A stretch of DNA of 64,000 nt, from positions 7,312,520-7,376,519 of the forward strand of contig NC_054389.1 in assembly GCF_001625195.1 (NCBI RefSeq), in the 5' to 3' direction. This document shows, one piece after another, positions 43,497 to 54,891 of this stretch (positions are counted from its first letter, which is position 1; every line of letters begins with the position of its first letter). The translations under genes were made by a program, and so were the position numbers. This DNA comes from Drechmeria coniospora (Eukaryota; Ascomycota; Sordariomycetes; Hypocreales; Ophiocordycipitaceae). Under the pieces are notes generated by a model, which saw only the letters and a program-made list of their open reading frames with translations, was not told where the DNA came from and did not search any database.

Positions 43497-45886
43497 CTAT
43501 GGATGAAACAGGTCGGCGCCAAGATCGGCCGCCCGCTTCGCCCAGCCACTGTTCTTGTGCCTCATCCTCCCGTCCTTCATCATGAACCCTCTGGCCGGCG
43601 TACCAGCCGGCCTCTGCCTGCCTCTGGCCGGCGGCATTCTAGCCGGCATCGTCCAACCTCTGGCTGGCGGCATTCTGGCCGGGGCCCTTGCCGGGGCTCT
43701 GGCTGGCGGCATTCTGGCCGGGGCCCTTGCCGGGGCTCTGGCCGGCGGCATCCTGGCCGGCATCGTCCAACCTCTGGCTGGCGGCATTCTGGCCGGGGCC
43801 CTTGCCGGGGCTCTGGCCGGCGGCATCCTGGCCGGCATCGTCCAACCTCTGGCTGGCGGCATTCTGGCCGGGACAGCTTGTCGGAACCCCCCCCTACTCA
43901 TCTGAACCCTTCCGCCGCCACGGCGGCCGCACCTCTCCGGCTTCGCGTCGTCAAATTCATGCATGGCGGTCGGCTCATGCGTCGAGTTGCCATAGGCGTC
44001 GCCGCCGTACTCGAGGTACCCTTGGGCGTAGTGGAAGGGAATGTTTCGGATCTGGTCCGCGCTGCCGACGACCCAAGCCGATTGCATTCCTGTTCGCACC
44101 TTGGTCAGCCGGGCAAAGCGTGCAGAAGAGGGGGGGGGGGGGGGGGCAGAGGGCCACGTACCCATCATCATGTGCTGCAGGGTGTGGCAGTGAAGGAGCC
44201 AGACGCCGGGCTGCTCGACCCGCAACCGCCAGACGCGCCATCCCGCAGGCGCGCCGGGCTCCGTCTTGTTTGAGTACCGGTGCAGCATGGTGGTGTCCCT
44301 CTCGACGGCCTTGTACCCCATGGCCACGACCTTGGCCTCGTTGGCGGCGGCGTCGTAGAGACCGTCGCCGCTGCCGAGGTCGTAGAAATGCTGGCCGTGG
44401 GCGTGGAAGGGGTGGACGTCGACGGAACCGCCGTTCTTGAGCGAGCCCGTGTTCTGGAGGACGATCTCGATGACCTCGCCGACCTTGACGGGGAAGGCCT
44501 TTGTCCTGGGATCCCAGCCGCCGTTGCGCACGGCGTCGTCGTAGCTCGGCATGGCGGCGTCGCCGCGCTTGTAGATGTCGACGAGCAGCGGCGTCCGGGC
44601 CGCGTTGTCGGTCCAGGACAGGCCGGCGAGCCTCCAGACGACCTGACCGGTGCGGGGGTCGACGAGCTGGCTGGAGTTCATGACAACGCGGCGCGTCACC
44701 TCGGCGAGGGTCGGGTGGCCTCTCGGGCCCGGGTACAAGGGCTGCAGTTGGTACTCGAGCCAGGCGTTCGTCTTCTCCGGGATGCGGAGCGGCGGGGTCG
44801 CGGGCCGGCCCGGGAAGTCGCCGCCGTTGGCGTAGCGGAGGACGGCGTAGCCGCGGTAGACGGAGGGGCGGTCGCGCGTCTCGTACTGGACGACGTAGGT
44901 CATCTTGCCGCCGGCCTTGCGCAGCTCCTCGGCCGTCTTGGCCTTGAAGATGGCGTCGAAGCGCTGGCCGGACCCGAGCTGGATGCGGTCGACCCAGACG
45001 GGGCGGGTCCAGGCGCCAGCGTCGGCCTGGACGACGTGCAGGTTGACGTGGCCTTCGAAGGCGATGCTGACGAGCGAGAGGCCGGTGGAGCCGATGAAGC
45101 GGAAGCGGTACGTCCTGCCCGGCTCGACGTCAATGACGGGCAGCGAGCACTCGCTGCCGAGCGGACCCTCGGCGCCCTCGCGGCCGAGGGCGACGCCCTT
45201 GCCGTTGAGGAGGACGCCCTGGCTCTCGCCGCCGAAGACGAAGGGCACGGCGGTGAGGCCGGCCTCGAAGGCGGCGTCGTCCTGGCGAAAGTAGTCGCTC
45301 CAATGGAGGATGCGCTCGTCGTCGTAGCGGAACGGCGGCGGCCGGCAGTCCTCGACGACGAGGGGCCCCGAGGCCGTCAGGGCCTGCATGCCGACGTGGG
45401 AGTGGTAAAAGTAGGTGCCGGCATCGTCCGACGTCGTGTGCAGCTCGTAGTCGAAGAAGTGGCCGGGCGGGATGGGCCACTGCGAACCCTGGGGGCTTCC
45501 GTCGGAGAAGATGGCCATGCGCTGGGCGAGGCCGTGCCAATGCTGCGCGAAGGGGGGTGGTAAGCACTCTGCTCCACGCACAGGAGACATGGACGCGAGG
45601 AGGGTTCGTTCGGACGGAGGGACGGTCTACGCACCATGGTGAGATTCTCCTTGGGCATGTCGTTGTACACCCGGATCCAGGTTCGGCGGCCGGCGAGAAT
45701 GCGCAGCGTCGGCCCCGGGACGGTGCCGTTGACGACGGCCGACCGGCGCCGCTCGCAGGCGATGGCGATGTCGGCCGAGGACACGCGCAGGACATGGTCC
45801 GGCACGAACTGGCCGCCGTGCGTCACGAGGCTCGCCGCCGTGGCGAGGAGGCAGTGGGCCAGCAGGAGGAGCAGAGGGCGTCGCAT
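43497..45886 (-). CDS. secreted multicopper oxidase with minisatellite-coded C-terminal tail
   Basis: Three exons: 45886-45635, 45542-44162 and 44089-43497; introns 92 nt (GTGCGT...GCGCAG) and 72 nt (GTACGT...GGCTGACC...GAACAG); 741 residues. A signal peptide (MRRPLLLLLAHCLLATAA) precedes three cupredoxin domains. All four copper-ligand motifs are present: HWHG (85-88, rebuilt by the first splice), YFYHSHVG, HPFHAHGQH and HCHTLQHMMMGM. The second splice lies inside the last motif, and its Met (ten residues after the Cys) is the likely type-1 axial ligand. It is a laccase/ascorbate-oxidase-like ascomycete enzyme oxidising phenols or similar compounds with reduction of O2 to water. The family normally ends near YLEYGGDAYGNSTHEPTAM; here the frame runs on through an Ala/Arg/Pro/Met repeat (ARMPPARAPARAPARMPPARGWTMP type) to a basic end. 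The tail may be real or the true stop may depend on another intron. Confidence 0.9.
43621..43872. repeat. 36/39-bp coding minisatellite in the multicopper oxidase tail
   Basis: Two related units alternate. One is 36 bp with the spacer CATCGTCCAACCT; the other is 39 bp with GGCCCTTGCCGGGGCT. Both are built on CTGGCNGGCGGCATTCTGGCCGG. Because both lengths are multiples of three, copy-number changes keep the minus-strand frame open. The plus strand is also open through the array (a Leu/Ala/Gly/Ile-rich frame 43555-43905). Confidence 0.85.
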
Positions 45887-48800
45887 CGTCGCGGCCGGGA
45901 AGGCGCGTGAGATTGTCGATGCCCGATGTGAGGTTCCGGGTCCCCGGCGCTCTGGATGGCCGACTCGAGGGGTATCTCGACGGGTGTCTCGAGTATCTCG
46001 ATGGGTATCTCGACGGGTATCTCGACGGGTATCTCGACGGGTATCTCGATGGGTATCTCGATGGGTATCTCGACGGGTATCTCAACGGGTATCTCAACGG
46101 GTGTCTCGACGGGTGTCTCGACGGGTGTCTCGGTCGGTGTAGGGAATTCTACCCCCGGATCCGCGCGCCTTGGCTCGATTCGATTCGGCAGGACGGACGA
46201 GGTGCGGCTGCTTCGGCCGAGATGTCAATCATGTGCCCGCACGCAAGTTCGATGGCATGCGCCGTTATCGTCGGGTGCAGCGAAGCGTAGAAGGGTGATG
46301 TGGTGATGCTCCGTCGGGAGCGTGGCTGCGGATGCCGTCGAGCCGACGAGCTGTCGCTCACGCCGTATTTATTCATCCCGTCCTTTGCCCTCGCCGGGAT
46401 GCAACGGCGGCGCGAAACTGGCATGATGCGTGCCAAACGCCGCCAGGGGGTCGAGGAGGTGACAACGGTCGTCGGGCGGCCAGCATGACGCTCCAGCATC
46501 GACAGCGCGCCGCGGTCGACGTTGCATCAACTTGCGCCCCCCCTTGATCAGATCATCGACGTCTCCGCCCCCGCCTCCGGCTCCACCGTCCGACTTGACA
46601 CTCGACACTCCGGGGGGGGGGGAGGGGTGACGGCTCTGGCGCGGCGGAGGGAACCGGAGTCCCGTTCTCGGTTAGCCGGCCGGCGTGTCTCCACAACGGC
46701 GGCGCCAATCGAACGCTAGAAGCCTCGTGGAACGCTGCCGACTCGGCCGCTAGTACGGAGTGCATGTACCTACACGCATGTACACTCATGTACACGTATG
46801 TACACGCATATGCACGCATGCGGCTAGGGGCACGCGCACGTGTACAGCTACACGTCCACAGTGCATACGTGCGCAGAAGGCACCGTATCGCGCACAAACA
46901 CCCCCGCGGCATTGCGCGTGCTCGGGCATACCGGCAAGCACGTGCGGCTCCGGAAAGCATCCACGCCATGGTTGCGCACGCGCGGTGCAGAGCGTTTGTG
47001 TCCGTATTCAAGCTGTTTGCGGATCAGCCTCGCCAAGGGCAACGCCGTCAACATGTGCAAGCAATCGCCCGCTCGCCCGCGCTCGCGCATTGTACTCACT
47101 CGGCTGCAGGCAAGTCCGTCGGTTACAGTGCATGGACAGTGCGGGTAAGAACCAGACGTGGAATCGTGGGTGCTTGTACATGTAAGGAGGGTGTGGAGTC
47201 GGGAAAGGAGTCAGGAAAGTACTGTAAGAACTTGAATATACTTACTCCGTACTGTAAGTACTTACTACTTAGGTATGTACTCCGTAAGTTCTCCGTACTC
47301 CGTACTCCGTACAGAGCAAAAATTACCTGCGAGCGAGACCCCGTGTCGTCAATCTCCTTATGTAAGCGATGATCCCCGCAATCGGCGCGCCGATGGAGCA
47401 GCTCCGCACGATGACGGAGGCGTGGCACGAGTACTTACTCAAGTACAGTGCATGTGCAGTACATGTACGGAGCACTCTGTGATTACTTATCTTGCCGTAA
47501 TGTACATGTGTGCAGGTAAAAGTACGAGAAGAGCGTCGCAGGTACAGAGTACGGTGTGTGCTGGCCTAGTCGTGCATGGTCATGCGTGGGCACGTGTAAC
47601 AGGAGAGGAGGTTCATGCTCCCCCCCGCCGCGGTACATGATGGCGCGTCCTGCGTACTTTTGGAACGGCGCTTGGAACAGCGCATGTACTTGCGACTACT
47701 TACCTAGTACTGAACTAAGTAAGTACCGTACTGTACTCTACAGTATATTACATGTACATGTACATCCCTACAGTTTACAGCATGCTACAAGCACGGAGGG
47801 CGGCACGCACGTCAAAGTGCATGTCGGCCGGCGCACAAGTTCTGGTACATGCAGGTGTACGGACTGCCTGTGCTGACTTGCGCACTTCGTATTATAAAAC
47901 AAGTACTGTACTTGCATGCCGTGCGCTGGGATTGTGGAGCGGCCGCGGAAATCGGTCCCGGCAAGATTCTTCACCGGGAGCGTCATCGCCAACGCGGGTC
48001 GCAACCTCGGGCGAGCATGGGGCGCATGGTACGAGGACGTGCATCGCCAGGATCGCCGAGCGGATCGAACGAATCCTCCCGCCAGGACCGGACCTTTTTC
48101 ATCAGATGCCATGAATGACAGGCAGCCAGCCAGTCAGTCGCCGCATTGCGCATGGACAGACCGCGGACGGTCATGCTATGCCGTGCTTGAGCGCCGCACC
48201 GTCGGGCACGTGTTCCGCCGCCATACGGAGTACTCGCGCCGGCCTTGCTTTCTCGCCTCGCTCGCGGCCATGGTGCGCATGCACATGGCGCAGGCACCAC
48301 TAGCTCCAGGCAAATCGATTTCAAGGTGATGGGCCGTTGAGAAGAAAAGAGAACTCTGCCCAGGGCCCCCGCCGTCGTCTCCGCGTTCAGTTGCGTCGCC
48401 GCGCAAAACCCACATCCAGGTGCCGGAATATTGACCGGTCCCGTCGTTGTGGACCTGGAACCACCTCTCGCCTTGCCCGCGGCTCGCCGTTGCGTGCAAG
48501 GCACAGCGTTGCCGTGGATCGATCCTCCGTACTCACGCCGCAGCAGGCACCGTGCATGTTCGCCGATGCATGTGATGTACGGTACCCGTGGTCCCCAGCC
48601 GTGCACCGAGTGCGCAGCGCAGTGCACGCGGGTGCAAGTACGAGCATGTGTGGGCTCGTCTTATGGCATCCGCTCATGCATATGCACTTGTGGGTGGGTG
48701 GGGGGGCGGGTGGACGAGCGGTTCGTCCGAGCAATTGATGGATGAGCCGTTCTCCGGAGGAATCGGCCGACGGTTGGCATCGCCGGGAACGGGGCGCGTT

Positions 48801-49078
48801 CGCCTACCGTACTCCCTCCCTACACTCGGCATCTCGCGACAAGTCGCTTTCCGTGTTGCTGACCTGGGCCGGCTACTTGACGGGCGATCGATACTCCGCA
48901 GTACTTGTACTCGCACCAATGCTACGCCGTCCCGTCCATGCAAGTGCAAGCAATTGCAGCAAGTAGTTGGTTGTATTGCCTGCAGAGCGACAGACGGAGA
49001 GGGTGTTGACACTGCCGTGCCGTTGGGTGCCGGGTTCCACGTATTCCCGCCAGTCCGTAATTTCTCGGTAACTGTGCC
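45887..49078. other. spacer with promoter minisatellite and GTAC island
   Basis: The first part is the multicopper oxidase promoter with a 12-bp array (listed separately). 46.3-46.7 kb is complex without a gene. 46740-47930 is rich in GTAC and GCATGTAC words. 47.9-49.0 kb has open frames on both strands that are not protein-like. No RNA gene was seen. Confidence 0.5.
45970..46133. repeat. 12-bp tandem array upstream of the multicopper oxidase gene
   Basis: About thirteen imperfect copies of a 12-bp unit (GTATCTCGACGG, with C/T and G/A variants) begin about 85 nt upstream of the start codon at 45886. All six frames stay largely open through the array, producing artificial GYLD or RYPS repeats. 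It lies in the promoter/5' leader of the oxidase gene. Confidence 0.85.
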
Positions 49079-51194
49079 CTACTGCGCGCTCGCCTTGCTC
49101 GCGTAGAAGCTGCTCGTCGCCCAGCCGTTCAGCACGTTGTAGCTGGCCAGCGGCGACGTGCCGTGGAGCGTCTCGTAGTGGACGCGTGCGCCGCACCGCC
49201 GCTCGCCGGCTGCCTCGGCCGACCGGCCGCATCCGTCTCGCAGCAGGCCGGCAATCTGCTCGCCCGCCTCGCGGCCCTCGAACCAGGCGCCGTGGAGGAA
49301 GCCAAAGTAGGCGGCGCTCGTCGCCTCGCCGGCGAACCAGAGGCGGCCGACGTTGGCCCGCAGGTTCTGGTGCATCTCGAGCGTCGTGCCGACGGGCCAG
49401 TTGGAGTAGCTGCCGCGCGACCAGGCCGTCTTGGTCCACCGCGGGTAGGTAAAGGCCGTCGGCTCCGGCACCGTCCTGTCGGGGAACATCTGCCGCAGCA
49501 CGGCGAGGCCCTCGAGCTTCGCCTCGTCGTCGCTCAGCTGCTCGAGCCGGTACGACTCGTCGCCCGTGACGGTGGCGAAGAGGATGTTGGATCCCGGCAG
49601 GAAGCCGTCGGTCGAGAGCGACTGCCACTGCGCCCAGTACCCGCGCGTCGTCGGCGACGCGTAGAGAAAGTACTCCTTGTCCGTCGGCCAAAACGTCTCG
49701 TCGAACTGGAAGAATATTTTCGTGTAGGTGCCCATGGAGAACTTGTGCACCGCCCGCTGCTTCCACGTCGGCAGCGCCGGCGCAAACTCGACGTCGCCGT
49801 GCTGCAGGACGCCGAGCGAAAAGGTGCAGAGGGCGTAGGCGGCCGAGAGGCAGCTGCCGTCGTCGCTGCGCACCACCACGCCCGCCTCGTCGTGCGAGAT
49901 GCTCGTCACCCTGCCGTTGAGGCGCAGGCGCGTGTCGTTGGCCGTCAGGAACGTAGCCGCCTCGCCCTCGATGATGGCCCGGTAGCCGCGCGCGTCGACG
50001 ACGAGGTTGTTGTCCTCGCTGAACTGGCGAAACGTGAGGTTGTTGCCGGCGGCGCCAAAGATCATCGACGACACCTCGGGCGGCACCGTCGTCTCCCAGT
50101 CTGCCCGGCCGTTACTCGCTCGTCCCCTCCGTCGGCGGGGAAGGCTCGTCACTCACCCCAGCTCCAGTACTCGACCGCCTGCGCCGCCATGTCGTCGTGC
50201 CGGGGGTTCCAGCCGGCGAGCGACAGGCCGCTCCGCGCGCTCTGGTCCTGCAGGTTCTCAGCCAGGAGCCGGCCGGCCTCGACCGTCATGTTCCTCGCCG
50301 CCGCCTCGTAGGCCTCGAGGAGGTGGCCGTAGTCGGACGCGCCCGTCTCGTCGTAGGTCAGGATCGAGCTGTAGTTTGACGGCGTATTGGCCAGCTTGTG
50401 CTTCTTCGCCTTTGGTGCCGCCGGGCAAAAACGGTCAAGGTCAGCCTCGCAACGACGCAGCCAACGACACAGCCAACGACGCAGCCGCCTCGCCCTCACT
50501 TGGTCGGCGTACGTACCAGGCTCCAGATGGGATTTTCTACGCCGACTTAGCCGCTGCGAGGGGAGTCGAGACGGGGACGGCACGGCACGGGGCCGCCGGG
50601 ACGCGCCTCACCTGGACCGCCGGGGTTCCCGAGCCCCTGAATCTGCCCGTTGGTTGCCTCGTAAGCCAAGAACCGACGCTGCGTCGAGGCCGAGCCTGGC
50701 CTGGAGCCGGAGCCGGAGCCGGGGGCGAGGTCGTAATTACCCAGTTGGCGCCGAGCTCGATGGTGTAGGGCGAGCCGTCCGGCCGGCGGCCGAATTGGCT
50801 GTCGATGGCCCGTCCGCCGATCCGATTCTGATACTCGACAATGACAAAGTCGGTCACCGAGGCGTTGTGAAGTGCTTGCTGCGTCGGCGTTGGCCACCTC
50901 GGTCTCCTTCCTTCTCTGCCGCTGCTCCCCGACGGATGACGTAACCTACCGCTGCGGCGATGCCGGCCATGCCTCCTCCCCTGCGCAGAGGCCACGTCAG
51001 CCGGTCGACGAAGCCATTGTCCGCCCCTCGTCCTCGCCTCCACGGGAGGGGGAGCCTGCCTACAGGATGGCCACCGTCGTCCTCCGACATGAGCTCTCCG
51101 GCGCCTTGGCCACGCCGGCCAGTGTGCCGTCGACACACAGCGCCGCGACGGCGGCGACGACGCAAAGGCGAAAGGGCGACGTTGTCGGCGCCAT
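49079..51194 (-). CDS. secreted flavin-containing amine/polyamine oxidase, seven exons
   Basis: Exons: 51194-51064, 50980-50950, 50878-50741, 50642-50612, 50536-50517, 50409-50157, 50100-49079; introns 83, 71, 98, 75, 107 and 56 nt; 541 residues. Exons of 31, 31 and 20 nt are true microexons: each keeps frame and supplies conserved residues. The N-terminal signal peptide is MAPTTSPFRLCVVAAVAALC. The rebuilt dinucleotide-binding motif is VAILGGGMAGIAAAQAL, then VEYQNRIGGRA, ELGANW|IQGLGNPGGP|ENPIWSL|AKKHKL and EYWSWDWETT. The C-terminal FAD motif is RLWFAGEATSAAYFGFLHGA. The order fits FAD-dependent polyamine oxidases, which oxidise secondary or primary amines to aldehydes plus H2O2. The substrate is not determinable; the signal peptide suggests an extracellular or secretory-pathway enzyme. 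Confidence 0.92.
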
Positions 51195-51304
51195 GGCAGC
51201 GATGGACGAGCGGGCGATGGGATCCATCGATCGAGGGACCAGATGGCGATGCGGGATGCTGGCCGACGGCGAGGCGCCCTCGTCACGGCACCGACGAGAC
51301 GTCG

Positions 51305-51312
51305 TATTTATA
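51305..51312 (-). promoter_or_regulatory. TATA box of the amine oxidase gene
   Basis: The minus strand reads TATAAATA 111-118 nt upstream of the ATG at 51194. Confidence 0.55.
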
Positions 51313-51693
51313 CCTCATCGACGGCCCTGCCCATGGCGTCGGGGGGCCTGCGTTGACGCTGCCACCCTCCCCCGGCGTGTGCCCGTGGACTCGCCGTCGC
51401 CTGTTGCTGGCCCTCGTGTATCTGTACAAGCGGCGCGAGCGCGGGGACGAGGGCGAGGACGAGTACTCCGTACTGGTACCTTTGATTCCGAAGTGGCCTA
51501 CGGAGTAATACCTACCTACTAGGTACCCAAGTAATTACCTACTTACTTTGCAGGCATTAATACCTTGGCACTATCCCACCCAAGTACGTCCTGCGAGGTG
51601 CTGCTGCATGCAAGTACTTGTACACTGGCAAGGTGCAAGTGCACGGTGGCACGGAGCACGGAAGTTCCCCATGCATTAGTACCTACCTAAGTA

Positions 51694-51773
51694 CAGTCAC
51701 TTGACAAAAGTGACGATTCAGTTTTGGTGGCGCTACTCCTACAAATTGAATCGACATTTTTGCCACCCCGCTG
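51694..51773 (+). mobile_element. MITE-like 80-bp inverted-repeat element, copy B
   Basis: The element starts CAGTCACTTGACAAAAGTGA and ends CCACCCCGCTG. The left half and the reverse complement of the right half are similar over about 35 nt. TA dinucleotides flank both ends, as expected for Tc1/mariner-type target duplication. It is non-coding. Confidence 0.8.
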
Positions 51774-52176
51774 TACCTAGTATGTTCCCCGAATCGCCTG
51801 CTACAGTGCCGGGTTCGTCAACCGGCGTGTCGTGGCAAGTGTTTGTACGCCGGGCACCTGCACTCCCTACTAAAGGATGTCATCATCTGCCTCAGCGGCC
51901 GAGGTGACCTAGTAGGGACGCCAAGTTCCATCCGCTCAACTCTGATCGCTGGCCTCATCGGCCGGCTTGGGGCGCTCCGAAATTGTGCCAACCCATCGCC
52001 GCCTCCGCCGAGACACGGGGCGAGACATGCCAATGTCAGGTCAACCCGGTGGCCTCGCCCGATCCCTGCCGGCTTGGCCCTGACGTACATGTACGTGTAC
52101 CCACCACAATGGGTGTGGCTGCTGCGTCCTCGCATCGACCCGTGCTGCCCTTGGCGGGTGGGCATCATGGCTCGTA

Positions 52177-52257
52177 CAGTCACTAGCCAAAAGTGACGGG
52201 TTCAATTTTGGTTGCGCTACCACTACAAAGTGAATCGACACTTTTGTCACCCGACTA
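52177..52257 (+). mobile_element. MITE-like 81-bp inverted-repeat element, copy C
   Basis: It is similar to copy B with one extra base and scattered substitutions, begins CAGTCACTAGCCAAAAGTGA, ends CACCCGACTA, and is flanked by TA on both sides. It lies 403 nt from copy B in the same orientation. Confidence 0.8.
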
Positions 52258-53701
52258 TACCGACGCATCCTTGCTTGAACCTCCGTCGGCCGTGCATCTA
52301 CAAGCGTAGGTGCCCAAGGTGTCACTCACGCACCCGCAGCTTTGTCCTGCCCTTTTCTTTGCATGATGCGCTCGAATGCTTGTCGATGCGATCCCACGCC
52401 TGCATGTGCACGTTGGCACCGTCTGCGTGCGAGTGAGTCTAGGATTTGTTGGGATGCGCAGTCATGACGTAGTTCGGCTCGCGCCGTGCTGAACCCGTTG
52501 GCCGGTTCAGTCACGTATCCTCCGACATGCGCGCTGTCATGCGCTGCAGACTTGCGTGCATGTGCTAAAGGCACGCTGACGTGCATGTCGATGCAGCGCA
52601 AGGTACCCGTGCCGTCCTGCCCACTACAGTGAGTGCATGTACTCTCCGCACTGCAAGTACTTACTACCTAGTAGGTAGGAACATGGATTAGTACTAGGTA
52701 CTAACCTAAAACCTAAGCACATTCGTGGCTCACGTACGTGCAGCGTGTACGGAGCACTTGCAACGATATCCAGTGCGTACTTTGTACGGGTACGTATTAG
52801 TAAGAGTAAGTGAGTGAGTACAGAGTACTCTGTGCATATGCATGTAATTACAGTACAAGTAGGTCCAAGTACTCCTTACGGAGTTGGTGTACATGCAGCG
52901 AGGTAATTACTTGTCAGTGAGTGAGTGCAGCAGCACCTTGCCCTGGTAAGCGCACCTTGGTGTACAGAGTACAAGCACAGAGTGCCCTACAGTAAGGTGC
53001 TCGCCCTAGCGCTACTATGGCTCGTCATACGAGGACAGGATGCAGGCACATGCAAGTGCAGAGTATTACCGAGCAGCCCAATGCTCGGGAAGAAAAAGAA
53101 AACGTCGCCTCTGCGCCTCCACTTGCCATCCGCTCAGCCGGCTCGGGTTCCAAGGTTCTCGAATCTGTACGGGCCGTCTCGGAATCATCATGTGCATGTG
53201 CGAGCCCCGAGCCTCTGGCGACTTCTCCCAGAGACGGGCGCTTCCATCATTTCGCCGCCTCAACACCACGGCCCCGACCATTGTGGTGGCATGGTAGGTC
53301 CCATCGGCGGCGGCGGCGGCGGCGGCGCGATACAGCAACGCTGCCGAACCGACGAAGCGCCCCCTCCCGACGAGCTCTCCCCACTTCCCCGCAAGGCTTG
53401 TCGAGTGCCTGTCGGCCCGGGATCGGTGGCACCTCTCGCGGGCGGCCGCCGGCCGTGGATGTTTGTCCTGCCGAGTGGGCCGAGGTGCACGTGCGAGCAC
53501 GAGGCGAGAGAGGGCTGTCGTTGGTGAGCGGCGTCGACGAAACCTCACGCCTTCTTGGTTGCGTCCGACGCTGCTTGCAAGCCAACGTGCGACAACGAAA
53601 CCCGAAACCCACACTTTGCCCGTCGCCCTTGGTCCATGCCGAAGGCGACGTGCCCGCCGCGTGCAGGGGCGCATCCGTCGTGTATGCTGGAGGCTGCGCC
53701 C

Positions 53702-53854
53702 GAGTACGTATTAACCATGACTTGCGCTGATGCTTGTCATGAAACATGTCCATAGGTGTGCATGTGCTGTAAATTCGAGTACGTATTGGCCATTAATTGC
53801 GCTGATGCTTGTCATCGCATGCCGTAGGTATACGGAGTGCATGTGCTGTAGATT
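53702..53854 (+). repeat. diverged 75-78 bp tandem duplication
   Basis: Two adjacent copies begin GAGTACGTATT, share TGCGCTGATGCTTGTCAT in the middle and end CATGTGCTGTA(A/G)ATTC. A fragment of the end repeats again near 53877. No coding function is seen. Confidence 0.7.
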
Positions 53855-54891
53855 CCATTCCATGCACCGAGTGCCTGTGCATGTGCTGTAATTACATGTA
53901 CTTACACTTGCAGGCCGACACTGGTCAGCGCCTAGTGGGCTCCGACCACCGTCGTCTCGCCTGTGGTCATGGCATCGAGCGTCGATGACCATTCCCCTTT
54001 GGGGATGCTGGGTCTGGCGCCCGCCGTAATAATTAAGTAGTCTCTCGGCCCGTCCAACCGTCGCTCGCAGCCACCCGCAGGGTGTTTCTCGTTCCCACGG
54101 CTAGCCAGCCACCGACGTGCTTCTGTCACCCTGATACGCCCTGCCTGGCGCATGTGGGCAAAACTGCCAAATTGCCCTCTTCTGCAGGGAGCATGTACTA
54201 GGTGGTTACTGTGCCTGTACTCCGTAGGTGTAGGTGTTGCGCAGGGCGGCCGCAACGGGTTCCTGGTCTACTCCGTAAATACCGGTTCGAAACCCCGCTG
54301 CGGTGGGCGGGCACCTATTACACTAAGCGTACAAGACTGTACTTGCATGTACGTAAACTCCGTACAGAGTACAGTGTAATACAGCAATAACCGGAGCCGG
54401 CCCTCACCTTGCGGTACGGTGGGGTGGGCCAGATGTCTCCAGGTACCGAGTTCGGAGCATACCTTCTGCAAGAACAGTACACTTACAGATACTGCTTGTA
54501 CTGCACATGTAGGTACACTTACAGTCGCTCGTCCACTTCAACGGGGTGGCTCGGTGGCTGCCGGATGAAGCAAAGAGCCTGGCCTGCGGTAACGAGGCCT
54601 TCATGCTTCGATAAATATTCCTCGCAGCCTATCGCAACCAACTGGTGCTGCAGTGATGGACGAATGCGAAATGGCCATCGCTGGATGGTTGCCCAAGTAC
54701 ACCAAGGTATCAAGAGCCTAGTACAGTATTAATCCATTGCTACCGTAGTTGGCTATGCCTAGTACCTACCTACCTAGTAGTAGGTACTAGGTAGGTAGTA
54801 ACTAGTACTAGGTAGTAGTGGCCTACCCAAGAATAGGTACAGGTACACCGCACACATCAAACGCAGTAATGGAATACGACTACGATTACGG

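Noticed and set aside
44280..45563. Plus-strand open frame of 427 codons
   Set aside because: It is antisense to the multicopper oxidase exon 2, whose copper-binding motifs are all intact on the other strand.
49163..50311. Plus-strand open frame of 382 codons
   Set aside because: It is antisense to the amine oxidase, which carries recognisable FAD motifs.
53017..53730. Plus-strand frame of 237 codons
   Set aside because: It is Arg/Ser/Pro-rich with a CGG-repeat arginine run and has no family features; it is treated as chance openness.
54284..54294. Perfect tRNA B-box-like GGTTCGAAACC
   Set aside because: The flanks do not form a T stem beyond two pairs, and no acceptor or anticodon stem can be drawn; no tRNA is called.
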